DNA of 41,683 nucleotides from an uncultured Clostridia bacterium (GCA_910585795.1 CAJUFV010000270.1:1-41683); one strand, 5' to 3'. Counted from the first letter of the stretch, positions 25,569 to 33,751 are shown. The notes: generated from the sequence alone by a model not told the origin. Made by a program: numbers and translations.

Positions 25569-25841
25569 ATGACAAATATAAAAATCAACAATATGGCAAA
25601 TATTGACTGTAAGTCAGGAGAAATATATTGTCTTTGTAAAGTGGGAGAGCCGGTATCGGCTTTTTTTAATATCGCTAATATAGGCGAGGGAGAATTGTCA
25701 GTAAGCATGACGGAGGATTTTAATAATTATATTATACTGCCGAAGGATACGTATTTTAACGGTATTTACGGAAGAATAATTTATCTGCGCGGCGATGGTG
25801 ATACAAACGTCAATGTTGCAACGTCAAGGAGGGAGGTATAA
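25569..25841 (+). CDS. Small fibre-region protein of unknown function
   Basis: This 90-residue protein is rich in Asn, Gly and Ile with a beta-strand pattern (KSGEIYCLCKVGEPVSAFF, then FNGIYGRIIYLRGDGDTNVN). The start ATG follows AAGGGGGG. The last base of its TAA is the A of the next ATG (TAATG), so the two genes are coupled. It may be a small tip or an accessory of the fibre cluster. No family is recognised. Confidence 0.55.
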   Translation: MTNIKINNMANIDCKSGEIYCLCKVGEPVSAFFNIANIGEGELSVSMTEDFNNYIILPKDTYFNGIYGRIIYLRGDGDTNVNVATSRREV

Positions 25842-26344
25842 TGGGCTTTGGAAATTTTACTGCCGGTCTTGCTGAAAAGCTGGAGCTGCTGCGTCAGGCG
25901 TTAGAAAAGAAGGTTGATAAGGCTGACGGAATGGGATTATCCGAGAGCAATTATACTAATGCGGAGAAGGACAAGCTCACGGGGATTGAAGAAAATGCAA
26001 ACAATTATATTCATCCGGTGTCTCCGGGCAGTAAGCATATCCCCGTAGGAGGCAGTGACGGACAAATACTCGTATATAGCAATGACGGAGCCGCACGGTG
26101 GGGAGAGGATAAGGATACCACATATGAGGAGGCTACAAATGTAATGTCAGGGCTTATGTCAGCAAAGGATAAAGCAAAATTAGAAGGCATAGAGGATGGA
26201 GCAAATAAGTATATTCATCCATTAAATCACAATGCGGAAATGATTGTTCAGGACAGTGAACATCGTTTTGTTACAGATACGGAAAAATCAATATGGAGCA
26301 GTAAGCTGTCAGGCGGTGACATAATTGACGGCGGTACATTTTAA
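25841..26344 (+). CDS. Tail fibre protein with K-L-x-G-I-E repeats
   Basis: This 167-residue protein has two copies of a fibre repeat: TNAEKDKLTGIEENANNYIHP at about 39-59 and SAKDKAKLEGIEDGANKYIHP at about 107-127. A partial third (VTDTEKSIWSSKL) lies near the end. This repeat is common in phage tail and head fibres and builds a long trimeric shaft. An N-terminal helix (AEKLELLRQALEKKVDK) probably starts the coiled coil. It is translationally coupled to the preceding gene. Confidence 0.75.
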   Translation: MGFGNFTAGLAEKLELLRQALEKKVDKADGMGLSESNYTNAEKDKLTGIEENANNYIHPVSPGSKHIPVGGSDGQILVYSNDGAARWGEDKDTTYEEATNVMSGLMSAKDKAKLEGIEDGANKYIHPLNHNAEMIVQDSEHRFVTDTEKSIWSSKLSGGDIIDGGTF

Positions 26345-26355
26345 GGAGGGATAAC

Positions 26356-27753
26356 ATGGCAAATAAAATACAAGTAAAACGTGGATTAAAAGAGGATTTA
26401 CCCCAGCTTTCAGTGGGTGAGTTCGGGTTTTGCACTGATACCGATGAGGTATTTATCGGCAACGGTGAGGAGAATGTTAATATTCAGGTCAATAAAAATA
26501 TAAATGATGAAACACCGGCATTTACACAGGCATCATCACGGACAAATATTGTGTCAGGCGAAAAGCTGTCCGTACTGTTCGGCAAAATCAAGAAGTGGTT
26601 CAGTGATTTAAAAACAGTGGCATTTACGGGAAGCTATGATGACCTTACAAACAAGCCGGTGATTTCGCCGGCGGTTACGGTAGACAGCGTATTATCGGCG
26701 ACAAGTGAAAATCCGGTGCAGAATAAGGCGGTAAACGCGGCAGTTCAGGAATTGGAAAATAAAAAAATAATACAAGGAGGCTCCGGCTGTTCTGTTAACG
26801 GAAAGAGCGTGATTATTGCTTGTGATAAAGCCGGTATTACCGGAAGCAGTAATATCATTGCCGCATCAGGGGCGTCGTATGATACAAACGATATAATAAA
26901 CGGTACTAACTGCGCGGTGATAGGCTCAGGGGAGTTTTCGATAACGAACGGCGGTTTTTCTGTTGTATTAGGTGGATATAACAGTAATGTGGACGGAATC
27001 AGAGCTGCCACATTGGGAGGATATAATCTTAAAGCAAAGTCGTATAACGCAGTATGCGGAAAGAGTAATAAAGAGCTTCAGGCTTCAGATTATAATGCAA
27101 AAAGCGGAGATTTGTTCGCAGTGGGCAATGGTACATTAGGAGAAACTTCTAACGCATTCAGAGTGGCGGCGGACGGAAACTGTTATGCGGGAGTTGCCTT
27201 TAACGGCACAGGAGCAGATTACAACGAAGCGCGTGAATGGTCGGACGGTAATGCGGATAATGAGGACAGATGCGGATATATGGCAGCGTTTGAGGGAGCA
27301 AAAATCAGACTGGCACAGCCCGGGGACAATCTGCGTAAGGTGGGAATTATTACAGGTAATTCCTGTATCACCGGTAACAATTTCGCTGATTTCTGGCACG
27401 GAAAGTATAAGCGCGATATATACGGCAGATATGAAACAAAGCCGGTACATAATGAAGCGGAATATGATGAGGATGGAAAGCTGATTAAGGAAGAATTTAA
27501 CGGCTTTACGTATGTATTGTCAGACGATTATGATATGGAGCTTGAGGATGAATACATTCCGCGTCTTGAGCGCTCGGAATATGACCTTATGGCAACACAT
27601 GGAGAGGTTGTTGTGCGTGATGACGGTACGTGTGAAGAGAATGGTTATTGTATACCGGGCGTAGATGGAACAGCAACGCATGACAATGAAGAAATCGGCT
27701 TTTATGTGATGGAGCGAGTGGACGCAAATCATGTAAGGGTATTTGTGAGATAA
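26356..27753 (+). CDS. Receptor-binding fibre with self-processing peptidase G2-like C-terminus
   Basis: This 465-residue protein shares its N-terminal module (about 1-43) with the gene at 24888. The middle (about 165-240) is a Gly/Asn-rich beta-roll of repeated short turns (GGYNSNVDGIRAATLGGYNL). The C-terminal domain from about 255 (FAVGNGTLGETSNAFRVAAD, then ADYNEAREWSDGNADNEDR, then GKYKRDIYGRY) matches the peptidase G2/intramolecular chaperone type that helps a trimeric spike fold and then cuts itself off. The mature spike would therefore be shorter than the gene product. It is the last structural gene before lysis. Confidence 0.82.
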   Translation: MANKIQVKRGLKEDLPQLSVGEFGFCTDTDEVFIGNGEENVNIQVNKNINDETPAFTQASSRTNIVSGEKLSVLFGKIKKWFSDLKTVAFTGSYDDLTNKPVISPAVTVDSVLSATSENPVQNKAVNAAVQELENKKIIQGGSGCSVNGKSVIIACDKAGITGSSNIIAASGASYDTNDIINGTNCAVIGSGEFSITNGGFSVVLGGYNSNVDGIRAATLGGYNLKAKSYNAVCGKSNKELQASDYNAKSGDLFAVGNGTLGETSNAFRVAADGNCYAGVAFNGTGADYNEAREWSDGNADNEDRCGYMAAFEGAKIRLAQPGDNLRKVGIITGNSCITGNNFADFWHGKYKRDIYGRYETKPVHNEAEYDEDGKLIKEEFNGFTYVLSDDYDMELEDEYIPRLERSEYDLMATHGEVVVRDDGTCEENGYCIPGVDGTATHDNEEIGFYVMERVDANHVRVFVR

Positions 27754-27765
27754 GGAGAGGATAAC

Positions 27766-28173
27766 ATGGATAAATTATTTAACAGTATAAGCATATTTAC
27801 GGGAGTTATAGGCGGTGTTTTTGCCGCATTGTTCGGAACATGGGACAAGATATTCTATGCACTCATTATACTTATGATATTGGATTATATTCTTGGTATC
27901 ATTAAGGCAATATACACTAAAACATTGTCGAGCGAAATAGGCTTTAAGGGTCTTTTAAAGAAGATTACAATGCTGATAATAGTTGCTCTTGCGAATGTTA
28001 TAGAAACGCTTACAGGCGGAAATACGGCAATACGTGAGATAGTGATAATGTTTTACATAGCAAATGAGGGAATAAGCATATTGGAAAATTCAGCGGTTAT
28101 TTATCCGAAAATGCCTGAGGGACTGAAAAATATATTATTGCAGCTTAGGAGTGATGATAATGCGGATAAATAA
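27766..28173 (+). CDS. Holin, phage_holin_4 (TcdE/Cph1-type) family
   Basis: This 135-residue membrane protein has hydrophobic segments at about 9-25, 29-52, 68-85 and 92-110. The signature is DYILGIIKAIYTKTLSSEIGFKG, with RDD-like charge at the ends. It makes holes in the cytoplasmic membrane at the end of the lytic cycle so that the amidase reaches the wall. It starts behind AAGGAGAGG, and the amidase start lies inside its last codons. Confidence 0.92.
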   Translation: MDKLFNSISIFTGVIGGVFAALFGTWDKIFYALIILMILDYILGIIKAIYTKTLSSEIGFKGLLKKITMLIIVALANVIETLTGGNTAIREIVIMFYIANEGISILENSAVIYPKMPEGLKNILLQLRSDDNADK

Positions 28174-28867
28174 AAAGCAAATTGCGTGTAACTGCTCAGA
28201 TAGGACAGGCAGTATTAAATACATAGTCATTCATGATACAGGTAATACAGGTAAGGGCGCGGACGCTGAAAGTCATTATAGGTATTTTAACGGCGGCGAC
28301 AGGGGAAGCAGCGCGGATTTTTTTGTGGATGATACTAAAATTTTGCAGGTCAATGATTATACAAGCTATTATACATGGCATTGCGGCGACGGTCACGGAA
28401 GGTATGGTATTACAAATAATAACAGTATAGGCATAGAAATATGTATTAATAGTGACGGAGATTACAGTAAGGCTTTTGAAAATGCGGTAGCATTAACGAA
28501 GCGTCTGATGGCGGAACTCGGTATTGATATTAACCATGTTGTGCGTCACTATGACACGAGCCGTAAGAATTGTCCGCAGAGTATGAGTGGAAACGATTGG
28601 ACACAATGGAGAGAATTTAAAAGACAATTAACGGAAATGGAGGGATTAACAATGGGACAGTATGAGGAATTAAAACGAGAGATACAGGCGGTCAAGCCTA
28701 TGGTATATGATTACATGGATGATAATATGCCGTCATGGGCGAAACCGACAATACAAAAGCTAATGGACAAGGGCATATTACAGGGAGACGATAAGGGAAG
28801 GCTCGGTCTTACTATGGACGCAATACGTATCTTTGTGGCTAATGACAGAGCAGGATTATATGATTGA
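28160..28867 (+). CDS. Endolysin: N-acetylmuramoyl-L-alanine amidase (amidase_2)
   Basis: This 235-residue protein has an amidase_2 domain at about 18-150: IVIHDTGNT with zinc ligand H25, HYRYFNGGDRGSSADFFVDD, TWHCGDGHGRYGI, SIGIEIC, then HVVRHYDTSRKNCP with ligands H130 and C138. The C-terminal part (about 190-232, WAKPTIQKLMDKGILQGDDK) resembles an SLH-type wall-binding unit. ATG 28160 is preferred because TTAGGAG ends 8 bases upstream; an in-frame GTG at 28151 would add three residues. It cuts the amide bond between muramic acid and peptide. Confidence 0.92.
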   Translation: MRINKKQIACNCSDRTGSIKYIVIHDTGNTGKGADAESHYRYFNGGDRGSSADFFVDDTKILQVNDYTSYYTWHCGDGHGRYGITNNNSIGIEICINSDGDYSKAFENAVALTKRLMAELGIDINHVVRHYDTSRKNCPQSMSGNDWTQWREFKRQLTEMEGLTMGQYEELKREIQAVKPMVYDYMDDNMPSWAKPTIQKLMDKGILQGDDKGRLGLTMDAIRIFVANDRAGLYD

Positions 28868-28914
28868 TTCGGGCGGCTTTTTTTGTTTTATTGATACAGA
28901 CGAACGAATTTATC

Positions 28915-28943
28915 TTTACATTTTTTGCATTGCATGTTATAAT
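28915..28943 (+). promoter_or_regulatory. Strong promoter reading into the tRNA-like attachment site
   Basis: TTTACA (28915-28920), exactly 17 bases, then TATAAT (28938-28943). The start would be near 28950. No gene with a convincing length or ribosome binding site follows before the tRNA-like segment and its terminator, so the product may be a short RNA of about 250 nt. The stretch 28868-29080 otherwise shows nothing I can name. Confidence 0.6.
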
Positions 28944-29110
28944 TAATAAAAATGTATAGTATATTTATTTGACTATATTTCTGACTATCAGAGAGTGATT
29001 TTTTATGCCTTTTAATGGTGAGTTTTCATGGATGATGATGTGCTGAAAAACCGCCTGTATACTGTGTTTTGATTGAGATAGAGCTAAGTGAGGATATATT
29101 GCTCAGGATA

Positions 29111-29156
29111 ACTTTTAATCAAGTTGTCCGGGGTTCGAATCTCCGATGGCTCACCA
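29111..29156 (+). tRNA. 3' half of tRNA-Lys(UUU)-like gene; probable att site
   Basis: The segment starts at the anticodon loop (CTTTTAA, 29112-29118, anticodon TTT) and continues through a good T-arm (CGGGG-TTCGAAT-CTCCG), a 3' acceptor strand ATGGCTC (29146-29152), discriminator A and CCA. The 5' half is not a normal tRNA, and the anticodon stem is broken. A 3'-half tRNA next to an integrase is the usual footprint of site-specific integration. The intact tRNA should lie left of the prophage. Confidence 0.75.
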
Positions 29157-29161
29157 GTGGA

Positions 29162-29205
29162 AAAGTCTTGAAAACGTAGTTGTTATGCGGTTTTCAAGAC
29201 TTTTT
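29162..29205 (+). terminator. Strong terminator after the tRNA half
   Basis: AAAGTCTTGAAAAC (29162-29175) pairs perfectly with GTTTTCAAGACTTT (29190-29203), with a T-run continuing. It may be the original tRNA terminator carried with the attachment core. Confidence 0.85.
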
Positions 29206-29226
29206 CTTTTTGCCTGATTTTTGCAT

Positions 29227-29247
29227 TTGTCCTTTACTTGTCCTTTA
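29227..29247. repeat. Tandem 10-bp repeat between att site and integrase
   Basis: TTGTCCTTTA occurs at 29227-29236 and again at 29238-29247, an 11-bp period. Short direct repeats at this place are commonly integrase arm-binding sites. Confidence 0.5.
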
Positions 29248-29254
29248 TCATATC

Positions 29255-30412
29255 TTACGCTAACTTGAAGTTACTTGCCACAGCTTCGCTTGCCTTTGCC
29301 TGTGCTTTGGCAAACGAATGAGCATAGATATTTAATGTAGTTGTTGCGTCACTGTGTCCTAAACACGCCTGAACGGTTTTCACGCTTGCGCCTGATTCAA
29401 TTAGAAGTGAAGCGTTTAGATGTCTGAATGAATGCGGAACGACATATTTTAGATTTTCCTGTTTGCAAAATTTATGTAACCACTCATTCGGTGCTAACGG
29501 TGAAATTACGCTGCCGTCTGCTCGTTTAAAAACAAAATCGTTTTCATTCCATTTTGTACCCAAGCGTATTTTTTCGTTTTCATAGAAATCTTTTAGCCGT
29601 TGTAAATATCCAAATATTTCATCAGCCAATTTCAAACTTCGGTTTGAAGTCGCCGATTTTGGTGTATCAACAATCGCGCCTTTGTTGGTTATGTGATATA
29701 ACGCTTTGTTGACGGTGATAATATGATTTTCAAAATCAACATCACTCCAAGTTAGTCCGCACATTTCTCCGCGCCGAAAACCACTGTAAATCGCGAGTAT
29801 GAAATAACACTGATACAGTATCGGCGCTTTTTCAATTAGTCTGTTGATAAAAGTCTGCGCTTCCTCTAAGGTGTATATTTCACGCTCGCTTTTCTTGATT
29901 TTTGGAATATTTGCCTTACGGCACGGATTATTTGACAGCATATCAAGTTTTATCGCATAATTCAGTATTGACGATACAAATGATACGTAGTCTTTTACCG
30001 ATTTTGCACATAACGGCTTGTGATTTTTATTGCCGTCAAGAAGTGATTGAATTAAACCCTGAATTGTCCGTCTGTTGATTTTATCAATCCGCAGATGTCC
30101 GATTTCCTCATTTAGCCTGTCAAGTTTTCGATACATTGTATCAATCGTTGTCAGCTTCATATTTTTTTCAGCATATTCCTTTTTCCAACGCTCCATAAAT
30201 TCGGAGAATTTGACCGTTGAAGCCATATACCCGTTCATACAAGCGTCCTCAAACATTACTGCTTGTCGGTTCAGTTCCTTTTCAATTTGTTTCGCTGTCA
30301 TATTGGCAGTCGGTTTCCACGATTTTGTGCGGATAACCTGTTTTCCGTTTGTGTCATAGCCACAGCTTACCCTAATTTGATAGCTGTCGCCTCGTTGTCT
30401 AATGGTTGCCAC
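29255..30412 (-). CDS. int: Tyrosine integrase, tRNA-Lys-associated
   Basis: This 385-residue integrase of the Tn916/phage type has an N-terminal arm-binding domain (about 1-60), a SAM-like core-binding domain (about 65-165) and a catalytic domain with R213 (SGFRRGE), H327 and R330 (HSFRH), H353 (LGH) and nucleophile Y363 (NIYAHSF). Length and motifs are intact. It starts at GTG behind AAAGGAG, and its 3' end faces the tRNA attachment site 100 bases away. Expression comes from a consensus promoter overlapped by a 13-bp inverted repeat (30447-30491), so it is probably repressed in the integrated state. Confidence 0.93.
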   Translation of the reverse strand: MATIRQRGDSYQIRVSCGYDTNGKQVIRTKSWKPTANMTAKQIEKELNRQAVMFEDACMNGYMASTVKFSEFMERWKKEYAEKNMKLTTIDTMYRKLDRLNEEIGHLRIDKINRRTIQGLIQSLLDGNKNHKPLCAKSVKDYVSFVSSILNYAIKLDMLSNNPCRKANIPKIKKSEREIYTLEEAQTFINRLIEKAPILYQCYFILAIYSGFRRGEMCGLTWSDVDFENHIITVNKALYHITNKGAIVDTPKSATSNRSLKLADEIFGYLQRLKDFYENEKIRLGTKWNENDFVFKRADGSVISPLAPNEWLHKFCKQENLKYVVPHSFRHLNASLLIESGASVKTVQACLGHSDATTTLNIYAHSFAKAQAKASEAVASNFKLA

Positions 30413-30446
30413 TATATAAATCTCCTTTCAATATTTATCTGTGACA

Positions 30447-30491
30447 TACCCTCTGTATCATCATTATAACGCCGATACGGAGGGTAGTCAA
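30447..30491 (-). promoter_or_regulatory. Integrase promoter with overlapping inverted-repeat operator
   Basis: On the minus strand: TTGACT (30491-30486), 17 bases, then TATAAT (30468-30463). TACCCTCTGTATC (30447-30459) and GATACGGAGGGTA (30474-30486) pair 12 of 13 and bracket the -10 box. Confidence 0.75.
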
Positions 30492-30501
30492 CATAATTTT
30501 T

Positions 30502-31686
30502 TTATCTTTCTATATATCTGTCCCGTTTTTTGGACTTTTGTATAAAGTTTTCCCACATATCGCGGAGCTTGAATTTGTCGATAAATTCAAATAATTTATC
30601 CACTAATTTCTGTAATCGTTTTATCTCTTGTTCAAGACTTGAAATTTTAAGTCTGCCGCGCAGGCTTTTTAATTCAGACAATTCGCTGTTTTGTTCTGAT
30701 ATGGTTTCTTTCAAATCCTCGTTTTCATTTTCCAAAAGCTTCACCTTTGCTTTTAAGAAGCTGTTATCTTGTCTGTTTGAATAATACTTTTTAGACGTAT
30801 TTTGAAGTATATCGAAATCCTCGCTCTTGATTTTCACCTTATCGGAAAACATTACCTTTTCAACAGGAATTTTATCAATATCCTTAATTTTGACTTCCTT
30901 ATTCGATAGCTTTTCAAGCTCTGATTGCTTATCGGTTATTTTATCATCAAGGTTGGATAGCTGTTTTGTCTTTTCGCTTAATTGTTCCTCAATTTCTGCG
31001 ACTTCCTCCATTCGTTTTTGGAGCTTGTATTCCTCCACAGATAAATTACTGCGTTTTATGCCTTTATTCTCACGTTCAAGTCCGTGTTCTGCCATACATT
31101 CAGCAAGCCGTTCTTTTTCGCTGTCAATCCACAGCTTAGCGCAGGTGTTCAGCTTGCCTTCGCTCTTAAAACCCTGCTGTTCCAATGCCTTTGACAAGGA
31201 ATTTCTTGTTGATAGCCCCCTTTTGCTTTCGGTTGCAACAGGGATAAAATCAATATGTAAATGCGGCGTTGCTTCGTCCATATGGATAACGGCGTTGAAA
31301 ATGTGTATATGAGGATTATTTGCTTGCAGCTTCTCATAAAATTCTTGCAGAATTTTAGCGGCTTGTTCGCCGTCCTTCGTGCCTACTGCCGTGTCTTTCA
31401 TATCGCCTATTTGAAAGATAACCTCATAAAACAGCTTTTCCTGCTTGGACAATCGTATATGTTCGTAATAATCGGGAATACATCTGTCCTTGCGCTTTTG
31501 CTTAGAGTTGTATTCATATAATGGCTTGTCGAATAATTCGTGATATGCTTCGTGAATATCTTGTTTGCATAAAATGATGTTATCCTTTGTGCGGTCTTGG
31601 TTTACATTGGCGGCGTAAAATTCGCGGTTGTTATGCCGCAGACTTCCCTTGCCGATAATTCCGCTAACGCTCTTTTGTGTACTCAT
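30502..31686 (-). CDS. MobV-family relaxase
   Basis: This 394-residue protein starts at ATG 31686 behind AGGAGGTGA; the longer open frame upstream runs through the origin region and is rejected. Motif I lies at about 18-40 (HNNREFYAANVNQDRTKDNI). The metal-binding triad HMDEATPHLH is at 135-144. The C-terminal half (about 235-380) is one long coiled coil (EEQLSEKTKQLSNLDDKITD, ENENEDLKETISEQ). It nicks the origin of transfer and pilots the strand through a conjugation channel supplied by another element. No transfer-channel genes are in view, so this is a mobilizable element and not a self-transmissible one. Confidence 0.93.
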   Translation of the reverse strand: MSTQKSVSGIIGKGSLRHNNREFYAANVNQDRTKDNIILCKQDIHEAYHELFDKPLYEYNSKQKRKDRCIPDYYEHIRLSKQEKLFYEVIFQIGDMKDTAVGTKDGEQAAKILQEFYEKLQANNPHIHIFNAVIHMDEATPHLHIDFIPVATESKRGLSTRNSLSKALEQQGFKSEGKLNTCAKLWIDSEKERLAECMAEHGLERENKGIKRSNLSVEEYKLQKRMEEVAEIEEQLSEKTKQLSNLDDKITDKQSELEKLSNKEVKIKDIDKIPVEKVMFSDKVKIKSEDFDILQNTSKKYYSNRQDNSFLKAKVKLLENENEDLKETISEQNSELSELKSLRGRLKISSLEQEIKRLQKLVDKLFEFIDKFKLRDMWENFIQKSKKRDRYIER

Positions 31687-31988
31687 TGTGTCACCTCCTA
31701 TGATATATTTTCTGCGCCCTATGGCGCAGCAGCCTTTGTTACTTTGCCGAAAGTAACGCAAAGATGCTTTTGTCATAATTCCTGCGGACTTACAACAAAA
31801 CCTTGCGCTCTTGCAGAGGGCTTTTCGATAATACTCTCGTATTATCGAGGTACTGCTTTGCAGTACCGTAATGTGCCGGCGCACATTACCCACACACCGT
31901 TACACGCTTTTACACGCGGCTTCAAAAAGCGGCGTGTAGGCGTGTAAATCGCATAAATACTATGCTTTCGGTGTGTAGAACGCGTGTT
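31687..31988. other. Hairpin-dense origin region (candidate oriT/replication origin)
   Basis: No gene fits here. At least seven stems occur in 300 bases: CTGCGCC/GGCGCAG (31712-31729), GTTACTTT/AAAGTAAC (31738-31757), TCGATAATAC/GTATTATCGA (31825-31848), GGTACTGC/GCAGTACC (31849-31867), GTAATGTGC/GCACATTAC (31868-31889), nested TACACGC/GCGTGTA pairs (31901-31946) inside ACACACCG/CGGTGTGT (31892-31976), and AACGCGTGT/ACACGCGTT (31979-31999). MobV origins of transfer usually lie just upstream of mob. The helicase gene on the other side suggests a replication origin too. Confidence 0.6.
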
Positions 31989-33308
31989 TTACACGCGTTC
32001 AATAATGTTCGGTATATATTTCACATATATACCGCGAAATCCTCGCACTCTCCGTCCGTTATTGCTCGGAATATTGCAAGTATATTTAATGCTATACTTG
32101 CCTTGATTGCTCTTTATCCAATTCACGAAAGTTTCACGTTTGAGAATTGAAAGAGCGTTTGCGTTGCACCAACTGCAATATGCTTCATATAGGTCTGTGC
32201 AAGAGGTCTGATATTCACCTCCGAATACGACTGCGCTGTCATCTTGCAGAAATTCAATCACATTGCAATTATCCGACATCATATCGGCTACATTCCGTTT
32301 TGACTTTTCGGATATTGAAAAACAGTAGTTATTACTGATTAACCGTTGAAGTCCGGCAAACATCCAACTGAAAATTTTATCCTTTTCAGCTACCATTTTA
32401 TCGGCTATAAAACGGTCAACCATTCTGTCCTTTGGAATCGGCTTGGTAGTTAGAATAATAAGTCTGCGGCTGAAACCGTCCGTCCTGTCATACAAGGCTT
32501 TCGGTGAGCCGTTACCGAAGCATAGAAACCGCGCACACAATTCCGCTTGAAATGATTGCTGTCCTTTAATCTCTATATCAACAGGTGTTTCTGCTGTGAT
32601 AAGGTTTTTAATATACCCTGTTGAAGTTAAGGCTTCAAGCTGCATATCATCATCAATCATCAACAGCTTATTCTGTAAATTCGCTCTTGCAAATCTGTCG
32701 GCTTCAATGCGGTGCAGCTTGCTCTCAATCATACTGCCACCGAAGATGTGTTTCATCACAACGCCTATTCTTGACTTGCCCTCGCCGCCGTTACCGATTA
32801 TGAACAGCATAGACTGTCCTCTTGTCGAGGGTATCAGGCAATAACCGAGATACTCCTGCAAGGTCATAATATCCTCGTCCTCCAGCATATCGCGCAGAAA
32901 GTTTAGAAAAATTGTCGGCTCGGTCTGATTTTGCCTGTAATGAACATTCAAACGGTTTATACAAAACCGCTTTTCGGGAATAAACCGTCCGCTTGTCTTT
33001 AATACTCCGTTCAGCAGGTGTATTTCATCGGAACAGGTAATCAGCTTGTCGGTATGGCAATATAGCTTTAGTGCATCCGTCAGTGATTTCACCTTTCGAG
33101 CAAGACTTGTACTGACGTGAGGTATGAGCATATTTCCGACCTGTGCTGATACTTTATCAAGAGTGGTTTCTCCGTCTACTGTGATGAATTTATTATTTAT
33201 ATATTTCATTGGATAAAGCTCTGTAAATTCTTTGCAGAACATCACTTCATTTATAACACCCTTGTCAGACAGCCACTCCGGCGCATCTGAGCTTGGTCTG
33301 TAACTCAT
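31989..33308 (-). CDS. SF3 (D5/P4-like) replicative helicase
   Basis: This 439-residue protein starts at ATG 33308 behind AAAGGAGG. Walker A is GNGGEGKS (172-179), Walker B is LLMIDDD (215-221), and the sensor region FLCFGNGSPKALYDRTDGFS is followed by RRLIIL. This is the superfamily 3 helicase of phage/plasmid D5- or P4-type proteins. The N-terminal part carries a D5_N-like linker, but no primase active site is evident, so priming would come from the host or from another gene. It would unwind an origin, probably the hairpin region downstream, to let the excised circle replicate. Confidence 0.88.
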   Translation of the reverse strand: MSYRPSSDAPEWLSDKGVINEVMFCKEFTELYPMKYINNKFITVDGETTLDKVSAQVGNMLIPHVSTSLARKVKSLTDALKLYCHTDKLITCSDEIHLLNGVLKTSGRFIPEKRFCINRLNVHYRQNQTEPTIFLNFLRDMLEDEDIMTLQEYLGYCLIPSTRGQSMLFIIGNGGEGKSRIGVVMKHIFGGSMIESKLHRIEADRFARANLQNKLLMIDDDMQLEALTSTGYIKNLITAETPVDIEIKGQQSFQAELCARFLCFGNGSPKALYDRTDGFSRRLIILTTKPIPKDRMVDRFIADKMVAEKDKIFSWMFAGLQRLISNNYCFSISEKSKRNVADMMSDNCNVIEFLQDDSAVVFGGEYQTSCTDLYEAYCSWCNANALSILKRETFVNWIKSNQGKYSIKYTCNIPSNNGRRVRGFRGIYVKYIPNIIERV

Positions 33309-33379
33309 TGAATAACCTCCTTTCATTTTTGATAAATATTTTATATTTCGTTTTTTATTGTCTTAAATATGCTCATAAT

Positions 33380-33661
33380 CTAACCTCCAAAATATTCTAA
33401 CAAGGCAGCTTTGGGAACAAGTATTTTTCCACGCTTGCCTGCGCCTGTACGAATGTGCGGCAGTTTACCCTGCGCGATTAACTGTCTGACGGTGTGTTCT
33501 GATAAACCATTGACAGCTTCGGCACATTCTTTGATTGTGAGCAGCTCGATTTTCTCGGCAGCTTTTAGCTCCGCTGGAGCCATTGTTTCATCTTCAACTG
33601 ATAGACTGTTGATGAATACTGTAATTTGTGTTAATAGATTTTGTCGTTCCTTTAGTGTCAT
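33380..33661 (-). CDS. Excisionase-family helix-turn-helix protein
   Basis: This 93-residue protein starts at ATG 33661 behind AAAGGAG. The C-terminal domain (about 38-92: LLTIKECAEAVNGLSEHTVR, then QLIAQGKLPHIRTGAGKRGK, then ILVPKAALLEYFGG) is the MerR-like winged helix of excisionase and plasmid helix-turn-helix proteins. The N-terminal part is helical. As first gene of the leftward operon it may regulate the helicase-mob-int genes and bend att DNA during excision. The palindrome TTTACCAA/TTGGTAAA next to its start suggests autoregulation. Confidence 0.8.
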   Translation of the reverse strand: MTLKERQNLLTQITVFINSLSVEDETMAPAELKAAEKIELLTIKECAEAVNGLSEHTVRQLIAQGKLPHIRTGAGKRGKILVPKAALLEYFGG

Positions 33662-33698
33662 AAAGGCTCCTTTCTCCCGATTGTATCGGGTGTAAATT

Positions 33699-33751
33699 TT
33701 TACCAATCCGGTTTGGTAAAGCCATTGTAACACATCATTTTTCAGTGTCAA
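33699..33751 (-). promoter_or_regulatory. Promoter and palindromic operator of the mobile-element operon
   Basis: On the minus strand: TTGACA (33751-33746), 16 bases, then TACAAT (33729-33724). TTTACCAA (33699-33706) and TTGGTAAA (33713-33720) form a palindrome at the transcription start. A short stem, CCCGA/TCGGG (33676-33690), follows in the leader. Confidence 0.7.

Noticed and set aside
24081..27753. A diversity-generating retroelement using the fibre genes
   Set aside because: No reverse transcriptase, and no template/variable repeat pair with adenine-specific differences was seen. The shared N-terminal modules differ at all base types.
28868..28890. Terminator after the amidase
   Set aside because: A T-run is present, but no stable stem precedes it.
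28982..29045. 13-codon reading frame MPFNGEFSWMMMC before the tRNA-like segment
   Set aside because: It is very short, with a poor ribosome binding site and no partner or repeat elsewhere in the window.
29081..29156. A complete functional tRNA-Lys
   Set aside because: Positions 8-9 and the D-loop are not tRNA-like, and the anticodon stem pairs in only two of five places. Only the 3' half is credible.
31687..31893. Extended N-terminus of the MobV relaxase
   Set aside because: The extension runs through perfect hairpins of the origin region and has cysteine/arginine-rich nonsense composition. AGGAGGTGA places the start at 31686.
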